The notes beneath the pieces are model-generated. The model was given only the letters and a program-made list of their open reading frames with translations. It was not told the DNA's origin and ran no database searches. A DNA stretch of 14,577 bases from Clostridiales bacterium (GTDB lineage: Bacteria; Bacillota; Clostridia; Peptostreptococcales; Anaerovoracaceae): contig JAAYHT010000137.1 in NCBI GenBank assembly GCA_012735285.1, forward strand, positions 1-14,577, in the 5' to 3' direction. Both the position numbers and the translations under genes were made by a program. The first letter of the stretch is position 1. The number at the start of each line of letters is the position of its first letter. Positions 1-6,700 of this stretch are shown one piece after another.

Positions 1-66
1 AATATTTCTCTAAAAACGCAGCTTAGGATGTTATTGTTAATGACAGTTTAATTAAGAAAAACAACC

Positions 67-89
67 AAACATTTTTAAAGAATGTTTTT
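67..89 (+). terminator. Weak possible terminator hairpin upstream of the rpmG promoter
   Basis: The arms AAACATT (67-73) and AATGTTT (81-87) are perfectly complementary. The stem can extend inward by a G-U and an A-U pair, leaving a three-base loop. The 3' arm runs into a short T tract that ends at 89. It could end transcription of whatever lies left of the window. The stem has only one G-C pair, so termination would be weak, and a chance AT-rich inverted repeat is quite possible. Confidence 0.3.
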
Positions 90-154
90 CAGAGGTCTTT
101 GTCACAAATGATTGACTACTCTAGATTGATAGTATTTTAAATTAGTATTTAATA

Positions 155-183
155 TTGACAGCTGCTGTAAATTATGATAACTT
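155..183 (+). promoter_or_regulatory. Putative sigma-A promoter for the rpmG operon, extended -10
   Basis: A perfect -35 box TTGACA (155-160) is followed by a 17-base spacer and the -10 hexamer TAACTT (178-183). A TG dinucleotide at 175-176 makes it an extended -10 (TGn). The hexamer matches the consensus at only three of six positions, so the call rests on the perfect -35, the exact spacing and the TG. Transcription would start near 190, about 57 bases before rpmG. A TATGAT at 173-178 looks like a better -10, but it lies only 12 bases from the -35. Confidence 0.55.
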
Positions 184-246
184 AAATGGGTGACTTTACG
201 ACCACCTTTTGGCGGCTTTAATTTAGATTATTCGGAGGGAACATAA

Positions 247-396
247 ATGAGAGTAAAAGTTACATTAGCATGCACAGATTGCAAGCAGAGAAACTATAAC
301 ACGATGAAGAATAAAAAGAATGATCCTGATCGTATTGAGTTTATGAAGTATTGCAAGTTCTGTAAGAAGCATACTCTTCATAGAGAAACAAAATAG
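247..396 (+). CDS. rpmG: 50S ribosomal protein bL33, zinc-binding form
   Basis: This 49-residue protein begins MRVKVTLACTDC and is a small basic protein of the large ribosomal subunit, located near the E site. Cysteines C9, C12, C36 and C39 form two CxxC pairs, so it is the zinc-ribbon (C+) type rather than the cysteine-free paralogue many Firmicutes induce under zinc starvation. The length matches the family norm of about 49-50 residues. The start is an ATG seven bases after GGAGGG (234-239). It is the first gene of the cluster, directly ahead of secE and nusG, which is the usual Firmicute order. Identification is secure from the sequence pattern and the context. Confidence 0.96.
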   Translation: MRVKVTLACTDCKQRNYNTMKNKKNDPDRIEFMKYCKFCKKHTLHRETK

Positions 397-407
397 TTAA
401 TTAAGGG

Positions 408-413
408 ATGTAA
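408..413 (+). promoter_or_regulatory. AUG-UAA start-stop element ahead of secE
   Basis: The leader reads AAGGG then ATG TAA, followed four bases later by the secE ATG at 418. The ATG at 408 is immediately followed by a stop codon, giving a one-codon reading frame between the purine-rich ribosome binding site and the real start. The purine tract lies directly against this first ATG, which is too close for good initiation, so it may be inert. A similar element lies ahead of rpsL. Confidence 0.35.
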
Positions 414-417
414 AAAA

Positions 418-645
418 ATGGATAGAAAATCTGCTGTCAGCAATGCAAAGAAGCGCCCTAGCATAAGAGAATATTTCAAGGGTGTAAAGGTTGAAACTGG
501 TAAGGTAATCTGGCCTAATAAAAAAGAGCTAGCATCTTTTACAAGTGTAGTTATTGTAACCTGCTTAGTTTTTGCTATCATATTCTGGGTATTTGATACT
601 GCATTCCTAGCTTTATTAAAAGCAGTACTTAATATTAGCATGTAG
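418..645 (+). CDS. secE: Protein translocase subunit SecE
   Basis: A 75-residue protein of the short, single-span SecE type found in most Gram-positive bacteria. It clamps SecY in the SecYEG channel that exports proteins across the cytoplasmic membrane. An N-terminal amphipathic segment around residues 15-37 carries the conserved KVIWPNKKEL motif (29-38, with W32 and P33). One hydrophobic membrane helix follows at about residues 41-67. The N-terminus is basic, consistent with a cytoplasmic location. The start ATG lies nine bases after AAGGGA. It stands 21 bases after rpmG and 17 bases before nusG, the near-universal secE-nusG pairing. Confidence 0.97.
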   Translation: MDRKSAVSNAKKRPSIREYFKGVKVETGKVIWPNKKELASFTSVVIVTCLVFAIIFWVFDTAFLALLKAVLNISM

Positions 646-662
646 AGAGATAGGTAAGGAAA

Positions 663-1277
663 ATGCAAGAAGATGATTTAAAGATACCTGAAGATGTAAA
701 TCAGGCAGAGGAAGAACAACCGGAAGATAAAAGGAAGGCTGGCAGGGTCGATGAAGAAACTGCCTCAAAAGCCAAGTGGTATGTAATCCACACCTATTCC
801 GGACACGAGAACAAGGTGAAAGTTAATATTGAAAAGCTGGTCGAGAACAGAGGGATGCAAGACTTAGTTCTCGAAGTTGTTGTGCCCACCGAAGACCGTA
901 TTGAAATCAAAGACGGTCAGAGAAAGATAAAGACTAGAAAGATGTTCCCTGGCTATGTATTAGTAAAGATGATCGTCACTAACGAATCATGGTATTTGGT
1001 GCGCAATACTCAAGGAGTTACAGGATTTGTCGGCCATGGATCAGAGCCAATTCCTCTTACCGATGAAGAAGTAAGAAGGATGGGAATAGAAAAAGTTTAT
1101 ATCGATCTTGACATTAGCCCTGGAGATAGTGTAAAAGTAATCAATGGACCCTTTGAAAGCTTCATGGGCGTAGTCGAAGAAGTGAATTATGACAAACAGA
1201 CTTTAAGAGTAAGAATATCTATGTTTGGAAGAGACACTCCTGTCGAATTGGAATTCGGACAGGTTGATAAAATATAG
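663..1277 (+). CDS. nusG: Transcription termination/antitermination factor NusG with acidic N-terminal extension
   Basis: NusG binds RNA polymerase across the clamp and modulates pausing, and in many bacteria it links polymerase to the ribosome or Rho. The NGN domain runs from about residue 38 (KWYVIHTYSGHENKV) to 140 and includes the MFPGYVLVKM strand (94-103). The C-terminal KOW domain spans about 150-204, with GDSVKVINGPF at 154-164. The protein has 204 residues, while typical NusG has about 175-180. The excess is a 36-residue charged, mostly acidic stretch before the NGN domain. No alternative in-frame ATG lies within the extension. The start is supported by AGGT (652-655) at seven bases, although the better AAGGA (656-660) is only two bases away, so the exact start is slightly uncertain. 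Confidence 0.95.
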   Translation: MQEDDLKIPEDVNQAEEEQPEDKRKAGRVDEETASKAKWYVIHTYSGHENKVKVNIEKLVENRGMQDLVLEVVVPTEDRIEIKDGQRKIKTRKMFPGYVLVKMIVTNESWYLVRNTQGVTGFVGHGSEPIPLTDEEVRRMGIEKVYIDLDISPGDSVKVINGPFESFMGVVEEVNYDKQTLRVRISMFGRDTPVELEFGQVDKI

Positions 1278-1322
1278 CGCTGGGCGCAATAAACAGTACG
1301 AGAAAGGAGGCAAGGGAAGACT

Positions 1323-1745
1323 ATGGCAAAGAAGGTTGACGGCTTTATAAAGTTACAGATTCCTGCAGGAAATGCTACACCTGCTCCACCAGTTGGTCCG
1401 GCTTTAGGTCAAAAAGGGATCAACATCATGGATTTCTGTAAACAATTCAATGCCAAGACAGCAGACCAGGCGGGGACGATTATACCTGTTGTAATCACTG
1501 TTTACACAGACAGATCATTTAGCTTTATTACAAAGACCCCACCTGCAGCAGTATTGTTAAAAAAAGCTGCTAAAATCGAAACTGCATCCGGTGAACCTAA
1601 CAAAAAGAAGGTTGCAACATTAACCGAAGAGCAGGTAAGAGAAATAGCAAAGATTAAAATGCCAGATTTAAATGCTGCCGACATTGACGCTGCTACAGAT
1701 AAGATCAAGAGAACAGCTAGGAGTATGGGAATTCAAGTTGAATAA
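1323..1745 (+). CDS. rplK: 50S ribosomal protein uL11
   Basis: L11 binds the GTPase-associated centre of 23S rRNA at the base of the L10-L12 stalk and takes part in factor-dependent GTP hydrolysis and in the stringent response. The 140-residue length is standard. The N-terminal domain carries the proline-rich PAPPVGPALGQ segment (residues 20-30), where P22 and P26 correspond to thiostrepton-contact prolines. The C-terminal RNA-binding domain includes TKTPPAAVLLKKAA and ends in the typical TARSMGI. Residue 17 is Asn in PAGNATP, where many homologues have Lys; this looks like ordinary variation. AAAGGAGG at 1303-1310 is 12 bases upstream, with a further AAGGGA nearer the ATG. It is followed by rplA in the usual L11-L1 pair. 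Confidence 0.98.
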   Translation: MAKKVDGFIKLQIPAGNATPAPPVGPALGQKGINIMDFCKQFNAKTADQAGTIIPVVITVYTDRSFSFITKTPPAAVLLKKAAKIETASGEPNKKKVATLTEEQVREIAKIKMPDLNAADIDAATDKIKRTARSMGIQVE

Positions 1746-1749
1746 TTAA

Positions 1750-1777
1750 GTGGGAGGCAGTTAGCCGCAAATACCAC
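1750..1777 (+). promoter_or_regulatory. Ribosomal protein L1 autoregulatory mRNA site (23S rRNA mimic)
   Basis: The RNA can fold as an outer helix GTGG (1750-1753) with CCAC (1774-1777). A short GA strand (1754-1755) faces a long strand GCAAATA (1767-1773). An inner helix pairs GGC (1756-1758) with GCC (1764-1766). This two-helix, asymmetric-loop design is the known L1-binding motif. The pieces GTGGGAGGC and AAATACCAC match those I recall from the L1 stalk base of bacterial 23S rRNA. The rplA ribosome binding site AAGGAGGT (1778-1785) begins at the very next base, so bound L1 should block rplA translation. Site identity is well supported; the repression mechanism is inferred from known L1 autoregulation. 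Confidence 0.85.
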
Positions 1778-1792
1778 AAGGAGGTTATTAAT

Positions 1793-2494
1793 ATGCCAAA
1801 AAGAGGTAAGAAGTACAAAGAATCGATTAACTTAATTGATAGAACAAAATTATATGATGTAGAAGAAGCAATTTCATTAGTATTACAAACAGCAAAAGCA
1901 AACTTTGATGAAACAGTTGAAGTTCATTTGAGATTGGGTGTAGACGGAAGGCATGCCGATCAACAGGTTAGAGGAGCCATAGTACTTCCGCACGGAACAG
2001 GAAAGACTAAAAAGGTTTTAGTCTTTGCCAAAGGTGAAAAAGCAAAAGAAGCTGAAGATGCCGGAGCGGATTATGTTGGTGCCGAAGAGCTTGCCCAAAA
2101 AATTCAGGCAGAGAACTGGTTTGACTTTGACGTAGTAGTTGCCACACCTGATATGATGAGCGTGGTAGGTAGATTGGGTAGGATCTTAGGACCTAAGGGA
2201 CTAATGCCTAATCCAAAGTCCGGTACAGTCACAATGGATGTTGCTAAAGCAGTAGAAGATATTAAAGCTGGTAAAGTTGAATATCGTTTAGACAAAACCA
2301 ACATTATTCACTCTCCTATAGGCAAAGTTTCATTTGGAAAAGAAAAGCTTCTTGATAATTTCAATACTTTGCTGGAAGCTGTAATCAAAGCTAAGCCAGC
2401 GGCTGCCAAGGGACAATATCTAAGAAGTGTAACCCTGGCCAGCACAATGGGTCCTGGAGTAAAGGTTAATCCTTTAAAAATTACTTTTAACTAA
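1793..2494 (+). CDS. rplA: 50S ribosomal protein uL1
   Basis: L1 forms the mobile stalk of the large subunit next to the E site and helps release deacylated tRNA. It also acts as a translational repressor of its own mRNA in studied bacteria. The 233-residue length is normal. Family hallmarks are VEVHLRLGVD near residue 42, the RGAIVLPHGTGK segment, the GRLGRILGPKGLMPNPKSGTV stretch in the second domain, and the C-terminal STMGPGVKV motif. The start ATG lies seven bases after a full AAGGAGGT. The 47-base gap after rplK holds an L1-binding RNA motif, so this gene is probably subject to feedback by its own product. Confidence 0.98.
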   Translation: MPKRGKKYKESINLIDRTKLYDVEEAISLVLQTAKANFDETVEVHLRLGVDGRHADQQVRGAIVLPHGTGKTKKVLVFAKGEKAKEAEDAGADYVGAEELAQKIQAENWFDFDVVVATPDMMSVVGRLGRILGPKGLMPNPKSGTVTMDVAKAVEDIKAGKVEYRLDKTNIIHSPIGKVSFGKEKLLDNFNTLLEAVIKAKPAAAKGQYLRSVTLASTMGPGVKVNPLKITFN

Positions 2495-2519
2495 AAAGCG
2501 TTTAAAATTGAATATTAGA

Positions 2520-2595
2520 CTGTAGACAGCAGGTGCGCAAGCTTAATTTCCTGCCGAGGTAGAAGATATAAGAATCAGAGCCTTTTTGTCTGCAG
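2520..2595 (+). promoter_or_regulatory. L10 leader RNA upstream of rplJ
   Basis: A closing helix pairs 2520-2528 (CTGTAGACA) with 2587-2595 (TGTCTGCAG) through nine pairs, one of them G-U. Inside it GCAGG (2529-2533) pairs with CCTGC (2550-2554). A small GC helix (2535-2536 with 2541-2542) is capped by the GNRA loop GCAA. The unpaired TTAATTT (2543-2549) and the following CGAGGT match the conserved L10 leader known from Bacillus, where the L10-(L12)4 complex binds to control rplJL. The 3' strand of the closing helix overlaps the loop of the downstream terminator. This argues for transcription attenuation. No convincing separate promoter is visible, so RNA entering this leader probably comes from the rpmG promoter. 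Confidence 0.85.
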
Positions 2596-2611
2596 GATAA
2601 AAAGGCTTTTT
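2579..2611 (+). terminator. Intrinsic terminator of the rplJ attenuator
   Basis: The arms AGCCTTTTT (2579-2587) and AAAAAGGCT (2599-2607) give nine perfect pairs and are followed by TTTT (2608-2611). The 11-base loop can pair further (G-U, U-A, C-G, U-G), leaving a three-base loop. The terminator lies after rplA and 57 bases before rplJ. Bases 2587-2595 are shared with the closing helix of the L10 leader, so both structures are unlikely to form together. It should limit readthrough from the upstream operon into rplJL. Confidence 0.85.
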
Positions 2612-2622
2612 AAATCTATAAT

Positions 2623-2652
2623 TTAAGTATTAATTGATCAATTAATACTTAA
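2623..2652 (+). repeat. Perfect 30-nt palindrome next to the rplJ ribosome binding site
   Basis: Positions 2623-2652 equal their own reverse complement, centred on TTGATCAA between 2637 and 2638. As RNA this gives a hairpin of about 13 pairs with a GATC loop, ending two bases before AAAGGAG (2654-2660). It lies downstream of the attenuator terminator, so it is transcribed only when transcription reads through. No T tract follows, so it is not a terminator. It could protect the 5' end, present the ribosome binding site, be an RNase site, or be a DNA operator. The role is unknown. Confidence 0.9.
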
Positions 2653-2667
2653 GAAAGGAGAAGTTGA

Positions 2668-3165
2668 ATGCCATCAGAAAAACATTTAAAAGAAAAACAG
2701 GCAATAGTCGATGAGATCAAAGACAAGTTTGAAAAGGCACAGTCGGCAGTTGTTATAGACTATATGGGCATAACAGTTTCAGAAGCCGTTGCCATGAGAA
2801 AAAAATTAAGGGAAGCTAACATTGATTACCATGTTTATAAAAACACTCTAGTTAACAGAGCAATAAAAGGTACAAAGTATGAAAGCCTAGAAAGCGTTTT
2901 ATCAGGACCCAGCGCATTTGCTTTCAGCTATGAAGATCCAGTTGCACCCGCCAGAGTATTAAATGGCGTTATGAAGGAATACAAGAAGATGTCATTTAAA
3001 GGCGGGGTCATCGAAGGTGAATACTACGATGAAGAAGGTATTAAAAGCATAGCATCATTGCCATCAAGAGATGAATTGCTTGCGAAGTTTATTGGAAGCA
3101 TACAGTCACCAATAGCTCAAATTGTACGCACATTCCAGGCAATAGCAGACGCAAAGGAAGCGTAA
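2668..3165 (+). CDS. rplJ: 50S ribosomal protein uL10
   Basis: L10 anchors L12 dimers to the GTPase-associated centre of 23S rRNA and forms the stalk base. The protein has 165 residues, within the usual 160-175 range. The N-terminal RNA-binding domain shows the typical IDYMGITVSEAVAMRKKLRE region (about residues 30-50) and the YKNTLVNRAI motif (57-66). The C-terminal helix (IAQIVRTFQAI) carries the L12-binding surface. The start ATG is seven bases after AAAGGAG (2654-2660). It is preceded by an attenuator and a palindrome, and followed after 40 bases by rplL with which it would be co-translated. In studied bacteria the L10-L12 complex represses this operon by binding the leader. Confidence 0.97.
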   Translation: MPSEKHLKEKQAIVDEIKDKFEKAQSAVVIDYMGITVSEAVAMRKKLREANIDYHVYKNTLVNRAIKGTKYESLESVLSGPSAFAFSYEDPVAPARVLNGVMKEYKKMSFKGGVIEGEYYDEEGIKSIASLPSRDELLAKFIGSIQSPIAQIVRTFQAIADAKEA

Positions 3166-3205
3166 TTTACGGATAAAAAATATTTAGAGAAAAGGAGAAA
3201 CAAAA

Positions 3206-3577
3206 ATGACTAAAGAACTAATTATTGAAGCTATAAAAAATATGACAGTTTTAGAACTAAATGAGCTTGTAAAAGCTTGCGAGGAAGAATTCGGAGTTTC
3301 AGCTGCAGCACCTGTAGCAGTTGCAGCAGCAGGCGGCGACGCTGCGGGCGATGCAGGCGAAGAGCAAACTGAATTCACAGTTGTATTGGCTAACGTAGGT
3401 TCAGAGAAGATCAAGGTTATCAAGGTGGTTAGAGAAGTTACCGGTTTAGGGCTCAAGGAAGCAAAAGCTTTAGTAGACGGTGCACCTGGAAATGTTAAAG
3501 AAGGTGTAGAGAAAGAAGAAGCAGAAGCTATCAAGGCTAAACTCGAAGAAGTAGGAGCTACTGTTGAGCTTAAATAG
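3206..3577 (+). CDS. rplL: 50S ribosomal protein bL12 (L7/L12)
   Basis: L12 is the multi-copy stalk protein that recruits EF-G, EF-Tu and other translational GTPases to the ribosome. Its 123 residues follow the classic plan. An N-terminal dimerisation and L10-binding domain covers residues 1-30. An Ala/Gly-rich flexible hinge spans about 31-53. The compact C-terminal domain, about 54-123, holds the factor-binding helix region IKVIKVVREVTGLGLKEAKALVDGAP. The start ATG is eight bases after AAAGGAG (3191-3197). L12 is needed in several copies per ribosome; no internal promoter between rplJ and rplL is obvious. An intrinsic terminator follows the stop codon. Confidence 0.98.
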   Translation: MTKELIIEAIKNMTVLELNELVKACEEEFGVSAAAPVAVAAAGGDAAGDAGEEQTEFTVVLANVGSEKIKVIKVVREVTGLGLKEAKALVDGAPGNVKEGVEKEEAEAIKAKLEEVGATVELK

Positions 3578-3590
3578 TGTAAAGCTGATG

Positions 3591-3624
3591 AGACCCGTTT
3601 GGACTAGAATCTGAACGGGTTTTT
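3591..3624 (+). terminator. Intrinsic terminator after rplL
   Basis: The arms ACCCGTT (3593-3599) and AACGGGT (3614-3620) form a GC-rich seven-pair stem with a 14-base loop. Two more pairs can form at the base (3591-3592 with 3621-3622). TTTTT at 3620-3624 follows. It begins 13 bases after the rplL stop codon and separates rplJL from rpoBC, as in many bacteria where partial readthrough lowers rpoBC relative to rplJL. How leaky it is cannot be judged from sequence. Confidence 0.85.
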
Positions 3625-3682
3625 CGCTTTATAATAATCAAGCAAATTTGTATAAAGAATTAATAATATGTCAAAGATTTTC

Positions 3683-3711
3683 TTGACTACTTGTGTTTGC
3701 TATGATATTAT
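3683..3711 (+). promoter_or_regulatory. Sigma-A promoter for rpoB-rpoC, extended -10
   Basis: The -35 box TTGACT (3683-3688) is separated by exactly 17 bases from the -10 TATTAT (3706-3711). A TG at 3703-3704 forms an extended -10. Both hexamers match the consensus at five of six positions. The region just upstream (about 3650-3682) is A/T-rich, as UP elements often are. Transcription would start near 3718, giving a leader of about 44 bases to the rpoB ATG. It lies downstream of the rplL terminator, so rpoBC has its own start site. Confidence 0.85.
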
Positions 3712-3761
3712 AATACATTACCACGCAAAGTAGTTTGTTTTCTATACAAGGAGTGATGAAT

Positions 3762-6700
3762 ATGCCAGAGCCCGTTAAAATCGGTAAAAGAACACGTATG
3801 AGCTACTCTAAAATTCATGAAGTAGTTCCTATGCCAAATCTGATACAAATCCAGAAAGATTCCTATAACTGGTTTATAGAAGAAGGTCTTAGGGAAGTCT
3901 TTGAGGACATTTCTCCTATCAAGGACTATGCGGATAATCTAGTCCTTGAATTTTTAGATCATTCAATTAGTGATGAGCCTAAATATGACGAGGAGGAATG
4001 CAAGGAAAGAGATGCTACCTATGCAGCTCCTCTTAAGGTAAAAGTCAGATTAGTCAATAAGGAAACCGGTGAGGTAAAGGAACAAGAGGTCTTTATGGGA
4101 GATTTCCCATTGATGACAGAGAAGGGTACCTTTATCTATAACGGTGCTGAAAGGGTAGTTGTCACGCAACTAGTCAGGTCTCCAGGACCTTATTACGATG
4201 TTACAGTAGATAAATCAAATAATAAATTGTATTCTACCACGATTATTCCAAATCGTGGTGCTTGGCTTGAATATGAGACAGACTCTAATGAAGTTATATC
4301 CGTTAGAGTTGATCGAACCAGAAAACAACCAATAACGACATTAATAAGAGCGTTAGCATATAGATCTGTTGAAGAGAAGGTAGTGCATGAGCAGAAAAAG
4401 GATCCTAGTATAACCGAAAGAGAACTCCGCAAGAAGATACGTAGGTATGGTGAGTTTTCAAGTAATATAGCGAAGAGACTTTATGAAGGAACAAATGAAG
4501 AAATCAGAGAAATCTTTGGTGAAAGCGACCGACTTGAAAAATCGATTGCTAAAGATGCGACTACAAACTACGATGAGGGTTTAAAGGAAATATACAAGAA
4601 ATTAAGGCCAGGTGAACCCGCTACGTTTGAAAGCGCATATGATTTAGTTGAAGCGCTTTTCTTTGATGCAAAGAGGTATGATCTGGCTAAGGTTGGAAGA
4701 TATAAATACAATAAAAAATTAGGTTTGGCCAATAGATTAGTTGGATGTGTTGCTGCTGAGCCTGTAGTAGATCCATCTACGGGTGAAGTATTGGCTGAAA
4801 AGGATCAAAAGATTAACAGAGAGCTGGCTTTTAAAATAGAAAGTGCTGGTCTCGAATATGTCAATGTCTATAGTAAATTAGAGGACAAGAGAGTTGTTAA
4901 AGTTATTGGAAATAATTTTGTAAACATTGATAAATATATTAGTTTTGATATAAGCGACTTGAAGTTGCCGGATAAGGTATATTATCCTGCTTTGAAATGG
5001 ATTCTAGAAAATTCAGAGAGCGAAAAGGAGATAAAGGATTATTTAAGATCAATGAAAAATCAATTATCTCCTAAGCATATAATTCTAGATGATATTATAG
5101 CATCCGTAAGCTATATCCTTAACCTGAGTGAAGGTATTGGAAGTGTTGATGACATAGACCACTTAGGTAATAGAAGATTAAGAACTGTTGGCGAGCTGCT
5201 TCAAAATCAATTCCGTATTGGACTTGCAAGGATGGAACGTGTAGTAAAAGAGAGAATGACTATTCAAGATATTGAAGTTACTACACCTCAAGCACTTATG
5301 AATATACGTCCTGTGACGGCAGCTATAAAAGAGTTTTTCGGAAGCAGCCAGTTATCTCAATTTATGGACCAAACCAACCCATTGGCTGAATTAACGCATA
5401 AGAGAAGATTATCGGCATTAGGCCCTGGAGGATTGTCTAGAGAAAGGGCAGGCTTTGAGGTTCGTGACGTTCACCATTCTCACTATGGTAGAATGTGTCC
5501 TATAGAAACGCCAGAGGGACCTAATATAGGGTTGATAGGTTCTTTGACCACATACGGAAGGGTAAATGAATACGGCTTCATAGAAACACCATATAGAAAA
5601 GTTGACAAGGAGACCTGTAGGGTTACTGAAACTATACATTACCTCACAGCTGACGATGAAGAACAGATAATTATTGCACAGGCAAATGAACCTTTAGATA
5701 GTGAAGGTCATTTTGTCAATGCAAAGGTAGTTGTAAGAAAACCAGGCGGACAGCTTGATATAGTTCCAAGGGAAGAAGTAGACTACATGGACGTTTCTCC
5801 GAAGCAGGTAGTATCAGTTGCTACTGCAATGATTCCTTTCTTGGAGAACGACGATGCTAACCGTGCATTAATGGGCTCTAACATGCAGCGTCAAGCAGTG
5901 CCGCTACTTGTAACTGATGCCCCACTGATTGGAACAGGTATGGAATATACTGCTGCTAAAGACTCAGGTGTAGTGGTAATTGCTAAGAATTCGGGTACGG
6001 TAGAGTATGTTGATGCGAATAGGATCAGAGTCAGAAGAGATAGCGATAATGGTATCGATAACTATAGATTATTAAAATTCAAACGTTCAAACCAAGGGAC
6101 TTGCTTCAATCAAAACCCCATGGTAGTTAAAGGAGAGCATGTAGAAGCAGGCGAACCTATTGCCGATGGACCTTCAACTCACTTAGGAGAAATAGCTCTA
6201 GGTAAGAATTTGCTTGTGGGCTTTATGACTTGGGAGGGCTATAACTACGAGGATGCTATTGTGATAAATGAGCGTTTGGTAATGGACGATACTCTAACCT
6301 CTATTCATATAGAAGAATATGAGGCAGAAGCAAGGGATACCAAGCTTGGACCTGAAGAAATAACTAAGGATATTCCTAATGTAGGAGAGGATGCTTTAAA
6401 GGATCTCGATGAAGAAGGAATAATCCGTATAGGTGCAGAAGTTACATCTTCAGATATACTAGTTGGAAAGGTAACTCCCAAAGGGGAGACTGAACTGACT
6501 GCAGAGGAAAGATTACTGAGGGCAATTTTCGGTGAAAAGGCAAGGGAAGTTAGAGATACTTCGCTGCGTGTCCCCCACGGAGAGTCAGGAATTGTTGTAG
6601 ACGTTAAAGTATTTTCTAGAGACAAGGGAGACGAACTGGCTCCGGGAGTTAACAAACTTGTAAGAGTTTACATTGCTACAAAGAGAAAGATCAGTGTGGG

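Noticed and set aside
1..53. Possible 3' end of an upstream gene (open frames ending at TAG 24-26 or TAA 49-51)
   Set aside because: Only 7 to 16 codons are available and none resembles the end of sigH or any protein usual at this position.
1277..1287. GCGC-TGG-GCGC hairpin at the nusG stop as a regulatory site for rplK
   Set aside because: Four pairs with a three-base loop, no T tract, and no resemblance to an L1 or L11 target.
2481..2520. Separate promoter for rplJ-rplL
   Set aside because: The best -10-like box, TATTAG at 2513-2518, has no acceptable -35 at 16-19 bases.
2533..2562. Nine-codon GTG frame inside the L10 leader as a leader peptide
   Set aside because: No ribosome binding site lies at a usable distance, and its bases are explained by the conserved L10-binding fold. 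Bacillus does have a leader peptide in this leader, so it was considered.
3735..3761. TTG at 3735 or ATG at 3756 as the rpoB start
   Set aside because: The TTG lies upstream of the AAGGAG ribosome binding site and the ATG at 3756 is only two bases after it; ATG 3762 is correctly spaced and gives the family N-terminus.
5340..5430. Rifampicin-resistance substitutions in rpoB
   Set aside because: The differences from E. coli (Thr538, Ala542, Leu550) are the normal Gram-positive residues; the known contact residues are unchanged.
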